From DATHSN01 sp035464115 (GTDB taxonomy: Bacteria > Actinomycetota > Acidimicrobiia > Acidimicrobiales > SKKL01), in NCBI GenBank assembly GCA_035464115.1, contig DATHSN010000228.1:1-9352 (forward strand): 9,352 nucleotides of DNA. The letters run 5' to 3'. This document shows positions 1 through 6,178 of the stretch, in pieces. Numbering within the stretch: the stretch's first letter is position 1; each line of letters begins with the position of its first letter. Under the pieces are notes generated by a model that had not been told where the DNA came from, did not search any database, and saw only the letters and a program-made list of their open reading frames with translations. The position numbers and the translations under genes are program-made.

Positions 1-336
1 CACCGTGAACCGGTCCCACTCCGGCAGGCCCCGGTCGCTGCCGTACTCGAGTCGCTCGATGCCGGCCCGCCCGTCGACGATGAGGCGGCCCGTCATCCCG
101 AACCGCAGCCCCAGCACGGGGCGCGGTCCCTCGGGCCCCGCCAGGTCGACGCACAGCAGCTTGCCGTGGCGTCGCAGCCCGACCACCCGGGCTCCCACGA
201 GCGCCGAGCCGAGGTCGTCGGCGGTGACCCCGCCCTTGACGAACCACGGGTCGGGCGCGGCCACCGCCCCGACCACGCGGCCCACCACCGGCTCGGCGAG
301 ACGCCGGTAGGCCTCGATCTCGAGCAGCTCGGGCAC
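1..336 (-). CDS. Fpg/Nei family DNA glycosylase, N-terminal part (cut by window edge)
   Basis: This looks like the N-terminal 112 residues of a formamidopyrimidine-DNA glycosylase/endonuclease VIII family base-excision repair enzyme, which removes oxidised bases and nicks the abasic site. The protein begins V-P-E-L-L-E-I-E: after removal of the initiator, Pro2 would be the catalytic N-terminal proline, followed by Glu3. Lys59 in RRHGKLL matches the conserved beta-lyase-domain lysine, and GLRFGMTGRL matches the family H/R-x-GMTG-x-L strand. The usual LPEVE opening is LLEIE here, and K34-GGV is not typical of E. coli Fpg, so an actinobacterial Fpg/Nei-like paralogue is possible. The helix-two-turn-helix and zinc finger lie outside the window. 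The GTG start at 336 is supported by a GAGG ribosome site 8 nt upstream, which overlaps the stop region of the preceding LLM gene. Only 10 nt separate the two genes, so they are probably cotranscribed. The family is secure; the subfamily is not. Confidence 0.85.
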   Translation of the reverse strand, partial: MPELLEIEAYRRLAEPVVGRVVGAVAAPDPWFVKGGVTADDLGSALVGARVVGLRRHGKLLCVDLAGPEGPRPVLGLRFGMTGRLIVDGRAGIERLEYGSDRGLPEWDRFTV

Positions 337-346
337 CGCCGCGACC

Positions 347-1423
347 TCAGCGCGGCAGCGGCGCGTGGGCGAGCTCGGGGAGCACCAGCCGGGCGAACCG
401 CTCGCACTCGGCGTGATGGGGGTAGCCCGACAGGATGAAGGCGTCGACGCCGAGCTCGCGGTAGCGCTCGAGCTTGGCTCTGACCTGGTCGGGGTCGCCC
501 ACGATGGCGGCGCCGCAGCCGCTGCGGGCCCGCCCGATGCCGGTCCAGAGGTGGTCTTCGACGAACCCGTCGAGATCGGCGGTGTCGCGCAGCTCGGCTT
601 GGTGGCGCACCCCCGCCGACTGGGAGTCGAGCGACCGGGCCCGGATGGCCGCACCGACCTCGTCGTCGAGCGCGCTCACCAGGTGGGCGGCCGCGGCCCG
701 GGCCTCGGCCTCGGACTCGCGCACGATCACGTGGACCCGGTAGCCGAACGTGAGCGTGCGACCGTGGGCGGCGGCCCGCTGGCGGAGGTCGGCGATGGTG
801 GCGGCGACGCCGTCCTCGGTGTCGGGCCACATGAGGTAGACGTCGGCGGCGGCCGCGGCGACCTCGCGGGCCGCCTCGGACATCCCGCCGAAGTAGAGCG
901 GGGGGCACCGGCCGGCCACGGTGGTGACCGACGGGGGTGCCACCTCGAGGTCGTAGAACTCGCCGTGGTGCGCCACCGGGCGACCGTCGAGCAGGTCGCG
1001 GACGATGGTCATGACCTCGAGGGTGCGCCGGTAGCGGGGTGCGCTGTCGAGCGGGGCGCCGGGCAGGTCCGACGAGATGATGTTGACGGTGAGGCGCCCG
1101 CCGGCCATGCGGTCGATGGTGGCGAGCTGGCGGGCGAGCTGGGGCGGCCACATCTCGCCGCACCGCACCGCGAGCAGCAACCCGATGCGCTCGGTGAGCG
1201 GGGCGATGCCCGCCGCGAAGGCCACCGAGTCGATGCCGAGGTCGTAGCCCGAGGGCAGCAGCACGTTGTCGAACCCGGCGCGGTCGGCGGTGCGCACCAG
1301 CGACGAGCAGTGCTCCCACGACGAGCGCAGCGCGGGGTCGGGCACCCCCAGCAGCTCGTAGTCGTCGTCGCAGAGCGCCCCGAACCAGGCCACCTCGGCC
1401 GGTGGGCGCGACCCGCCGGTCAC
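347..1423 (-). CDS. LLM-class flavin-dependent oxidoreductase, SsuD (alkanesulfonate monooxygenase)-like
   Basis: A 358-residue luciferase-like monooxygenase fold protein that resembles FMNH2-dependent alkanesulfonate monooxygenase SsuD along its whole length. SsuD cleaves alkanesulfonates to an aldehyde and sulfite. Matching blocks include PPLYFGG (175-180), FGYRVHVIVRE (227-236), WTGIGRARSG (293-302), AIVGD (306-310) and LSGYPHHAE (331-339). By alignment from memory, SsuD active-site residues Arg226, His228, Arg297, Tyr331 and His333 correspond to Arg229, His231, Arg300, Tyr334 and His336 here. The cysteine SsuD has in GRSCED (Cys54) is absent; this protein has SGYDLG. The GTG start at 1423 overlaps the upstream aldo/keto reductase stop as GTGA, indicating translational coupling. 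A later GTG at 1393 is possible but would trim residues just before the first strand (VAWFG). No SsuE-type flavin reductase or SsuABC transporter is in the window. Actinobacterial LLM proteins may use F420 instead of FMN, so substrate and cofactor remain inferred. Confidence 0.88.
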   Translation of the reverse strand: MTGGSRPPAEVAWFGALCDDDYELLGVPDPALRSSWEHCSSLVRTADRAGFDNVLLPSGYDLGIDSVAFAAGIAPLTERIGLLLAVRCGEMWPPQLARQLATIDRMAGGRLTVNIISSDLPGAPLDSAPRYRRTLEVMTIVRDLLDGRPVAHHGEFYDLEVAPPSVTTVAGRCPPLYFGGMSEAAREVAAAAADVYLMWPDTEDGVAATIADLRQRAAAHGRTLTFGYRVHVIVRESEAEARAAAAHLVSALDDEVGAAIRARSLDSQSAGVRHQAELRDTADLDGFVEDHLWTGIGRARSGCGAAIVGDPDQVRAKLERYRELGVDAFILSGYPHHAECERFARLVLPELAHAPLPR

Positions 1424-2340
1424 GGCAGCGGTCGGCCAGCGGCGGCGATCAGCTCGTAGCGGTCGCGCTTGGTGAGGGTGACCGACGCCGCGCCCGCCGC
1501 CTCGATGATGCGGTCGACGCGCTGGGTGCCGACGATGGGGACGACGGCCGCGGGGTGACCGGTGAGGAACGCCAGCGCGACCTGGGTGGGCGTCGCCTCC
1601 TCGCGCTCGGCGAGTCGGCGCACGACGCTGCGGACGTCGGCGAGGCGCTGGGGCTCGTCGACCATGGGCGGATCGTCGGTGACCAACAGACCCCCGGCCA
1701 GGGGGCTCCACGCCAGCGGCGTGATCCCGAGCTCGAGGGCCTGGTCGATCGTGCCGTCGTCGAGCGCGTCGAGCTGCCACACCGACAGCTCGGGTTGGGT
1801 GGTGACGATCGGGGCGTCGAGGTGCGCGGACAGCGCCCGGACCTGGCTCGGCGTGTGGTTCGACACGCCGACCTCGCGGACCTTCCCCGACGCCCGCAGC
1901 TCGTCGAGCGCCTCGGCCGCCTCGGCGGGGTGCGCCAGCAGGTCGGGTCGGTGGATCTGGTAGAGGTCGATGACATCGACCCCGAGGCGGCGCAGCGACG
2001 CCTCGCACGCCGCCCGGATCCACTCGGCGCTCGAGTCGTAGGGCGCACCCGGGCGGATCCCGCCCTTGGTGGCGAGCACCATGCGGTCCCGCAGGTGCGG
2101 CGCCTCGGCCAGGACCTCGCCGAGCAGCGTCTCGGCCGAGCCGAAGCCGGCGTCGGTGTCGATGCCGTAGATGTCGGCGGTGTCGATGAGCGTCATGCCG
2201 TGATCGAGGGCGGTCTCGATCTTGGCCCGCGCGTCGGCGACGGGGGTGCCGGCGAACCGCCAACAGCCATAGGAGATCGGGCCGACGACGAGGTCGCTCG
2301 AACCGAGTCGGCGGGGGGCGGCAGGCGTGGCGTCCGACAT
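1420..2340 (-). CDS. aldo/keto reductase, YdhF-like
   Basis: A 306-residue single-domain NAD(P)H-dependent aldo/keto reductase (TIM barrel, cytosolic). The full catalytic tetrad is visible: Asp53 and Tyr58 in LIDTADIYG, Lys92 in LATKGGI, and His130 in LYQIHRPD. The block APHLRDRM, the sequence TTQPELSVWQLDALDDGTIDQ and AWSPLAGG resemble E. coli YdhF rather than classical aldose reductases. The C-terminal VPIVGTQRVDRI segment is typical of the cofactor phosphate/adenine-binding region of the family. I chose the ATG at 2340 (MSDATPA) over an upstream GTG at 2373, because homology begins about residue 10 and a -10-like TACGCT lies 8 nt before the ATG, which suits a leaderless transcript. No Shine-Dalgarno sequence is visible. 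The stop overlaps the start of the SsuD-like gene, so the two are probably one transcription unit. The physiological substrate is unknown; a carbonyl product of a neighbouring oxidase or monooxygenase is a possibility. Confidence 0.9.
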   Translation of the reverse strand: MSDATPAAPRRLGSSDLVVGPISYGCWRFAGTPVADARAKIETALDHGMTLIDTADIYGIDTDAGFGSAETLLGEVLAEAPHLRDRMVLATKGGIRPGAPYDSSAEWIRAACEASLRRLGVDVIDLYQIHRPDLLAHPAEAAEALDELRASGKVREVGVSNHTPSQVRALSAHLDAPIVTTQPELSVWQLDALDDGTIDQALELGITPLAWSPLAGGLLVTDDPPMVDEPQRLADVRSVVRRLAEREEATPTQVALAFLTGHPAAVVPIVGTQRVDRIIEAAGAASVTLTKRDRYELIAAAGRPLP

Positions 2341-2348
2341 CGCCGGGG

Positions 2349-2354
2349 AGCGTA
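2349..2354 (-). promoter_or_regulatory. probable -10 element for a leaderless aldo/keto reductase transcript
   Basis: Reading the minus strand, TACGCT fits the TAnnnT -10 pattern and ends 8 nt before the ATG at 2340. There is no ribosome binding site between them and no convincing -35. Leaderless transcripts are common in actinobacteria, so this is a plausible start-proximal promoter inside the 69-nt gap after the lactone oxidase gene. Confidence 0.45.
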
Positions 2355-2395
2355 GCGGCGTGAGCCCGGCCACCTCGGCGCGACCGGAGCCCGAC

Positions 2396-2409
2396 CTCCC
2401 GACCGGGAG
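2396..2409 (-). terminator. short hairpin directly after the lactone oxidase stop (weak terminator candidate)
   Basis: On the transcript, CTCCC-GGTC-GGGAG forms a 5-bp stem with a 4-nt loop starting immediately after the TAG stop. No T-tract follows, so intrinsic termination is doubtful. It might instead protect the 3' end or pause polymerase before the next promoter. Confidence 0.25.
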
Positions 2410-3591
2410 CTACCGAGCGGGGGCGGCGAGGGCGGCGAGCATCGGGTTGAGGAACCGGCCGTCGGGGTCGGCGAGGTCGCGCGCACGCCACCAGTCGTCC
2501 CAGCGGGGGTGGAGCCCGGCGAGCTCGTCGGGAGGGATCCGGTGGTGCTTGCCCCAGTGGGGGCGCCCCTCGTGGTGGCGGAACACCGCTTCGCAGTCGC
2601 GGAAGAGCCGGTCGTGGTCGAGCCCGGCTCCCTGGTGCACGGAGATGGTGACGGTGGGCCGGTCGAAGGCGGGGCTGAGCCAGACGTCGTCGGCGGCCAG
2701 GGTGCGGTACTCCACCGGCCAGGCCACGTCGGGGTGGCGCGCCCGGTAGAGGCGACGGATGGCGGCGAAGCACTCGGGGCCGGCCTCGGCGGGGACGGCG
2801 TACTCCATCTCCTCGAAGCGGTCGTCGCGCACGCTCGGGAAGACGCGGTGGCTGTGGTCGATGCGCTCCCAGCGCTCGTCGGGCAGCGGATCGGGCGGGG
2901 CCTCGGTCTCGTCGAGCGACTTGCTGAGGCAGCGGTCCGTGCCGGGGATCCAGAAGAACTCGTAGTGGCGGGTGGCGGCGATGCGCTCGTCGAGCGCGGC
3001 GAGGGTGTCGGCGACCGCCTCGGTCCAGGAGCGCTCGTGGAGCCGGTAGGCGGGCCGGACCCGCAGCCGGAGCCGGGCGACGACGCCGGTGGCCCCGAGC
3101 GACAGGCGGGTGGCGGCGAACAGCTCGGGGTGGTGGTCGGCGTCGCAGTCGACGATGTCGCCGTTGGCCAGCACGACGGTGGCGCCGACGACCCCGGCCG
3201 ACAGGCACGGCAGGGTCGGACCGGTGCCGTGGGTGCCGGTGCCGCACGCCCCGGCGATGGCCTGGCGGTCGATGTCGCCCTGGTTGGGCAGGGCGACGCC
3301 GGCGGCGAGGAGCGGGTCGCCGAGGTCGGCGATGCGGGTGCCGGCGCGCACCTCGGCGACGCCCGCCGCGGTGTCGACCGACACCACGCCGGCGAGGTGC
3401 TCGAGCGACACGACCACGCCGTCGGTGGGCACGAGCGCGGTGAACGAGTGGCCCGAGCCGACGGGCCGCACGGTCCGGCCCGCCTCGGTGGCGCGGCGCA
3501 CGACGTCGGCCAGCTCGTCGTCGGTGCGCGGTTCGGCGATGTCGCTCGGCGTCGACCGCTGTCCCCCCGACCAGTTCACCCACTCCGGCAC
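2410..3591 (-). CDS. FAD-linked D-arabinono-1,4-lactone oxidase / alditol oxidase family protein
   Basis: A 393-residue VAO-family flavoprotein with an N-terminal PCMH-type FAD domain and a C-terminal ALO domain. Family members oxidise aldonolactones (L-gulono- or D-arabinono-lactone) or alditols using oxygen or another acceptor. RPVGSGHSF carries His48, which matches the histidine that covalently binds FAD in L-gulonolactone oxidase and AldO. GACGTGTHGTG (about 116-124) is the conserved FAD-pyrophosphate segment. Glu294 and Arg296 in EYRTLAADDVW and Lys348 in HWGK correspond to substrate-binding residues of alditol oxidase. The C-terminal GRFLNPML is also typical. I chose the GTG at 3591 because the N-terminal family motif (VNWSGGQ) begins four residues later and an AGGA ribosome site sits 7 nt upstream. 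An upstream GTG at 3642 would add 17 glycine-rich residues and lacks a ribosome site. The substrate is undetermined. It lies 84 nt after the methionine gene pair on the same strand. Confidence 0.88.
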   Translation of the reverse strand: MPEWVNWSGGQRSTPSDIAEPRTDDELADVVRRATEAGRTVRPVGSGHSFTALVPTDGVVVSLEHLAGVVSVDTAAGVAEVRAGTRIADLGDPLLAAGVALPNQGDIDRQAIAGACGTGTHGTGPTLPCLSAGVVGATVVLANGDIVDCDADHHPELFAATRLSLGATGVVARLRLRVRPAYRLHERSWTEAVADTLAALDERIAATRHYEFFWIPGTDRCLSKSLDETEAPPDPLPDERWERIDHSHRVFPSVRDDRFEEMEYAVPAEAGPECFAAIRRLYRARHPDVAWPVEYRTLAADDVWLSPAFDRPTVTISVHQGAGLDHDRLFRDCEAVFRHHEGRPHWGKHHRIPPDELAGLHPRWDDWWRARDLADPDGRFLNPMLAALAAPAR

Positions 3592-3631
3592 CGCCGTATC
3601 CTGCCACCCCCCGCCGCCGTCACCCCCTTCT

Positions 3632-3645
3632 GTCGCGATCACGAC
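3632..3645. other. imperfect 14-bp palindrome upstream of the lactone oxidase gene
   Basis: GTCGCGATCACGAC is an inverted repeat with six of seven pairs complementary. It lies in the 84-nt gap between the metY-like gene and the lactone oxidase, 41 nt upstream of the chosen GTG. It could be a dimeric regulator site or chance in a GC-rich background. Confidence 0.2.
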
Positions 3646-3655
3646 TTGACGCCGC

Positions 3656-3670
3656 CCACCGCCCGGGTGG
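3656..3670 (-). terminator. short hairpin after the metY-like stop (weak terminator candidate)
   Basis: CCACC-CGGGC-GGTGG on the transcript gives a 5-bp stem with a 5-nt loop, five nucleotides after the TAG stop. There is no T-tract. It is best read as a possible pause or attenuation point, not a proven terminator. Confidence 0.2.
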
Positions 3671-3675
3671 CTGAG

Positions 3676-4869
3676 CTACGCAGGTTGGCCGGGTGGGGGG
3701 ATGGCGTCGAGGGCCCGGACCACGTCGGCGACGATGTCGTCGGGGTGCTCGAGGCCGACCGACACCCGCACGGTGCCGGGCCGGATGCCCGACGCGTCGA
3801 GCTCATCGGGCGTGAGCCCCACGTGGGTGGTCGACGCCGGGTGGGTCACCAGCGTCTCGGGGCCGCCGAGCGAGGTCGCCAGCTGGGCCACCCGCACGCC
3901 CTCGACGAACGCGACCCCGGCGTCGAGCCCGCCCACCAGATCGAACGCGAGCAGCCCGCCGAAGCACCGCATCTGGCGCCGGGCCAGCTCGTGCTGGGGG
4001 TGCGACGCCAGGCCCGGGTAGCGCACCCGGGCGACCGCGGGGTGCGCCTCGAGGACCTCGGCCAGGCGTTGGGCGCCCTCGGACTGCTGGCGGAGCCGCA
4101 CGCCGAGCGTGCGCAGTCCACGCAGGCCGTTCATGGCGTCGAACGGCGAGGCGTTGGCGCCCTGGAGCACGGCGAAGCCCCACAGCCAGGCGAGCAGCTC
4201 CTCCGAGCCGGCGACCACCCCGAGGGTGGCGTCGTTGTGGCCGGCGATGGCTTTCGTGGCCGAGTGCAGCACCAGGTCGACGCCGTGGTCGAGGGGCCGC
4301 TGGCCGAGCGGGGTGGCGAAGGTGGAGTCGACCACGGTCATCGGTCCGGCGATGGCGCCCAGCGCGTCGAGGTCGACCACGTCGAGCTGGGGGTTGGCCG
4401 GTGTCTCGGCGAACACGAGCACCGTCTTCCCCGGGCGGACGGCGGCCGCGAACGCACCGGGCTCGGTGCCGTCGACGAAGGTGACGTCGATGCCGAAGCG
4501 GGGGCACGCCGTCTGCAGGAGCAGCTGGGTGCCGGCGTAGAGCTGGCGTTGGGCGACGATGTGGTCGCCCGACGAGCACAGCCCGAGGATCACCGCGCTG
4601 ACGGCACCCATCCCCGAGGCGAAGGCCCGGGCCGACTCGGCGCCCTCGAGGTCGGCGATGGCCTCCTCGAAGGCCCGGACCGTGGGGTTGCCGTAGCGGG
4701 TGTAGAAGCGGTTGGCGCCCGACTGGGTGGCCATGCGCCGGCCGTCGGCGACCGTCGGGGTGACGAACGTGGTGGTGGCCCACAAGATGGGCGCCAGCGC
4801 GGTGTCGTTGTCGGCCCGTCCGGCGCGGATGGCGCGGGTCTCGGCGTGCAGCGACGGGTCGTCAGCCAC
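3676..4869 (-). CDS. Cys/Met-metabolism PLP-dependent enzyme, probable O-acylhomoserine sulfhydrylase
   Basis: A 397-residue fold-type I PLP enzyme of the gamma-family (cystathionine gamma-synthase, O-acetyl/O-succinylhomoserine sulfhydrylase, methionine gamma-lyase). Lys206 in HSATKAIAGH is the Schiff-base lysine. Asp181 in VVDSTFATP pairs with the pyridine nitrogen, Tyr111 in YAGT should stack on the ring, and Tyr56/Arg58 in FYTRYGNPT reach the phosphate of the partner subunit. TVRVSVGLEHPDD near the C-terminus holds the carboxylate-binding arginine. The gene overlaps metX by 8 nt (GTG start at 4869; metX stop at 4862), so its substrate is very likely the O-acylhomoserine made by MetX. Its length is closer to MetZ or cystathionine gamma-synthase (about 380-400) than to MetY (about 430), so it could perform direct sulfhydrylation or transsulfuration. 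Motifs alone do not separate these. Both genes should be controlled by the upstream SAM riboswitch. Confidence 0.9.
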   Translation of the reverse strand: MADDPSLHAETRAIRAGRADNDTALAPILWATTTFVTPTVADGRRMATQSGANRFYTRYGNPTVRAFEEAIADLEGAESARAFASGMGAVSAVILGLCSSGDHIVAQRQLYAGTQLLLQTACPRFGIDVTFVDGTEPGAFAAAVRPGKTVLVFAETPANPQLDVVDLDALGAIAGPMTVVDSTFATPLGQRPLDHGVDLVLHSATKAIAGHNDATLGVVAGSEELLAWLWGFAVLQGANASPFDAMNGLRGLRTLGVRLRQQSEGAQRLAEVLEAHPAVARVRYPGLASHPQHELARRQMRCFGGLLAFDLVGGLDAGVAFVEGVRVAQLATSLGGPETLVTHPASTTHVGLTPDELDASGIRPGTVRVSVGLEHPDDIVADVVRALDAIPPPGQPA

Positions 4870-6127
4870 GGGGGTCCCCCACGGAGTCGAGGAGCTTGGT
4901 GAGCGGTGGCCCGACCTGGTCGGGCTCGAGGAGGAAGCCGTCGTGGCCGTGCGGGCTGCGCACGTCGACGTGGTCGACCAGGCGGCGGCGGGCGGCCAGG
5001 GCGTCGCGCAGCACGGCCTGCTGGTAGGGCGGGTAGAGGCCGTCGGAGTCGATGCTCATCGTGAGCGTCGGCGCCGTCACCCGGGCGAGGGCGCGAGCGA
5101 GGCCCCCGCGGTCGCGGGCCACGTCGTGGAGGTCCATCGCCTTGTTGAGCACGAGGTAGGAGTTGGCGTCGAAGCGCCGCACCAGCTTCTCGCCGTGGTA
5201 GTCGAGGTAGCTCTCGACCTCGAAGCGGTCCCACATGGCGAACCGGTCGAGGGGCTCGACCGGTCGACGGTCGAAGCGGGCCTCGAACACGGGCTCGGAC
5301 CGGTAGTGGATCTGGGCGATGGCGCGGGCGAGGGCCAGGCCCTCATGGGGGCCGTCGCCGGGCTCGGCGGCGTAGTAGTCGCCGTCGCGCCACCGCGGGT
5401 CGCCGGCGATCGCCAGGCGGCCGACGTGGCTCCAGGCGATCTGCTGGGCCGATGCGGCGGCGCACGTGGCCACGAGGGCGAGCGAGCGCACCCGCTCGGG
5501 GAACATGACACCCCACTCGAGGGCCTGCATGCCGCCCATCGAGCCGCCGACCACCGCGTGCCAGCGGTCGATCCCGAGCCCGTCGGCGAGGAGGGCCTGG
5601 GTGCGCACGGTGTCGCGGATGGTGACGACCGGGAAGCGCGACCCGTAGGGGCGCCCGGTGGCGGGATCGATCGAGGCGGGGCCGGTGGTGCCCTGGCAGC
5701 CGCCGAGGACGTTGGCGCACACGACGAACCAGCGGTCGGTGTCGATGGCCCGACCGGGCCCGACGAGGTCGTCCCACCAGCCGACCGTGGGGTGACCGTG
5801 CCCGCTCGGGCCCGACACGTGCGAGTCGCCGGTGAGGGCGTGGCAGACGAGGACGGCGTTGTCGGCGCCCGGGGCGAGCTCGCCCCACGTCTCGTAGGCC
5901 ACGGTGACGTCGCGGAGGATGCCCCCGCCCTCGAGGGCGAAGGGACGGTCGGGGGTGATGCGGTGGAAGCGCCGGTCGCCGGCGGGGTCGCCGGGTCGCC
6001 AGGCGCCGGTGACGGGGAGCCGGCTCGGGTGCGAACGGGGGCGGTGGGAGCGCCCGAGGCCCGACGGGGCGCGCCGCGCCGACGCGGCCGCCGACCCCGG
6101 TGGCTCGTGCCCGACCTCGTCGCTCAA
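4862..6127 (-). CDS. metX: homoserine O-acyltransferase MetX
   Basis: An alpha/beta-hydrolase-fold acyltransferase that activates homoserine with an acyl group, normally from acetyl-CoA, as the first committed step of methionine synthesis. Numbered from the chosen start, the nucleophile is Ser196 in GGSMGGMQALEW, with Asp362 in IDSDGLYPP and His395 in PHGHDGFL completing the triad. VCHALTGDSHVSGP and the GWWDDLVGPG and NVLGGCQGTTGP blocks are characteristic of MetX. Acetyl versus succinyl specificity is not decided. The start is uncertain: the only in-frame start codons before the conserved core (FALEGGG, residue 63) are GTG at 6208 and TTG at 6127. The GTG lies inside helix P1 of the riboswitch, so I chose the TTG, which has GAGG 6 nt upstream. 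This gives 421 residues with an Arg/Pro-rich, probably disordered, N-terminal extension of about 40. The enzyme identity is near certain; the start is moderately supported. Confidence 0.93.
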   Translation of the reverse strand: MSDEVGHEPPGSAAASARRAPSGLGRSHRPRSHPSRLPVTGAWRPGDPAGDRRFHRITPDRPFALEGGGILRDVTVAYETWGELAPGADNAVLVCHALTGDSHVSGPSGHGHPTVGWWDDLVGPGRAIDTDRWFVVCANVLGGCQGTTGPASIDPATGRPYGSRFPVVTIRDTVRTQALLADGLGIDRWHAVVGGSMGGMQALEWGVMFPERVRSLALVATCAAASAQQIAWSHVGRLAIAGDPRWRDGDYYAAEPGDGPHEGLALARAIAQIHYRSEPVFEARFDRRPVEPLDRFAMWDRFEVESYLDYHGEKLVRRFDANSYLVLNKAMDLHDVARDRGGLARALARVTAPTLTMSIDSDGLYPPYQQAVLRDALAARRRLVDHVDVRSPHGHDGFLLEPDQVGPPLTKLLDSVGDPRG

Positions 6128-6146
6128 CTCCGACCTCGTTCGCTCA
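6107..6146 (-). repeat. two imperfect 20-nt tandem repeats across the metX start
   Basis: On the minus strand, TGAGCGAACGAGGTCGGAGT (6146-6127) is followed immediately by TGAGCGACGAGGTCGGGCAC (6126-6107). The copies differ by one extra A and by the last few bases. The first copy contains the putative ribosome site and the first base of the TTG start; the second encodes the first residues. Both carry GGTCGG, which can pair with the upstream CCGACC. Confidence 0.75.
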
Positions 6147-6155
6147 GGGGTCGGA
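6129..6155 (-). promoter_or_regulatory. metX expression platform: hairpin masking the ribosome binding site
   Basis: TCCGACC (6155-6149) is perfectly complementary to GGTCGGA (6135-6129), forming a 7-bp stem with a 13-nt loop that ends one base before the TTG start at 6127. The stem takes in the last two G residues of the GAGG ribosome site (6137-6134) and the whole spacer. Its 5' arm overlaps a second copy of the riboswitch pseudoknot strand GCGTCCG (6158-6152). This looks like a translational off-switch. The pairing is seen in sequence; the role is inferred. Confidence 0.55.
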
Positions 6156-6178
6156 CGCCCGTGGTCGGGCCGGGGGCC

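Noticed and set aside
347..3607. A single 1086-residue minus-strand protein ending in the LLM domain
   Set aside because: Only the last 358 residues resemble a protein family; the rest is an out-of-frame reading of the aldo/keto reductase and lactone oxidase genes.
3646..3651. Plus-strand TTGACG as a -35 box
   Set aside because: No plus-strand gene follows and no -10 was seen at suitable spacing.
2509..4902. Long plus-strand open frame of 797 codons
   Set aside because: It runs antisense across the lactone oxidase and metY-like genes, has a Gly/Arg/Val-rich composition with no recognisable domain, and is a typical GC-rich shadow frame.
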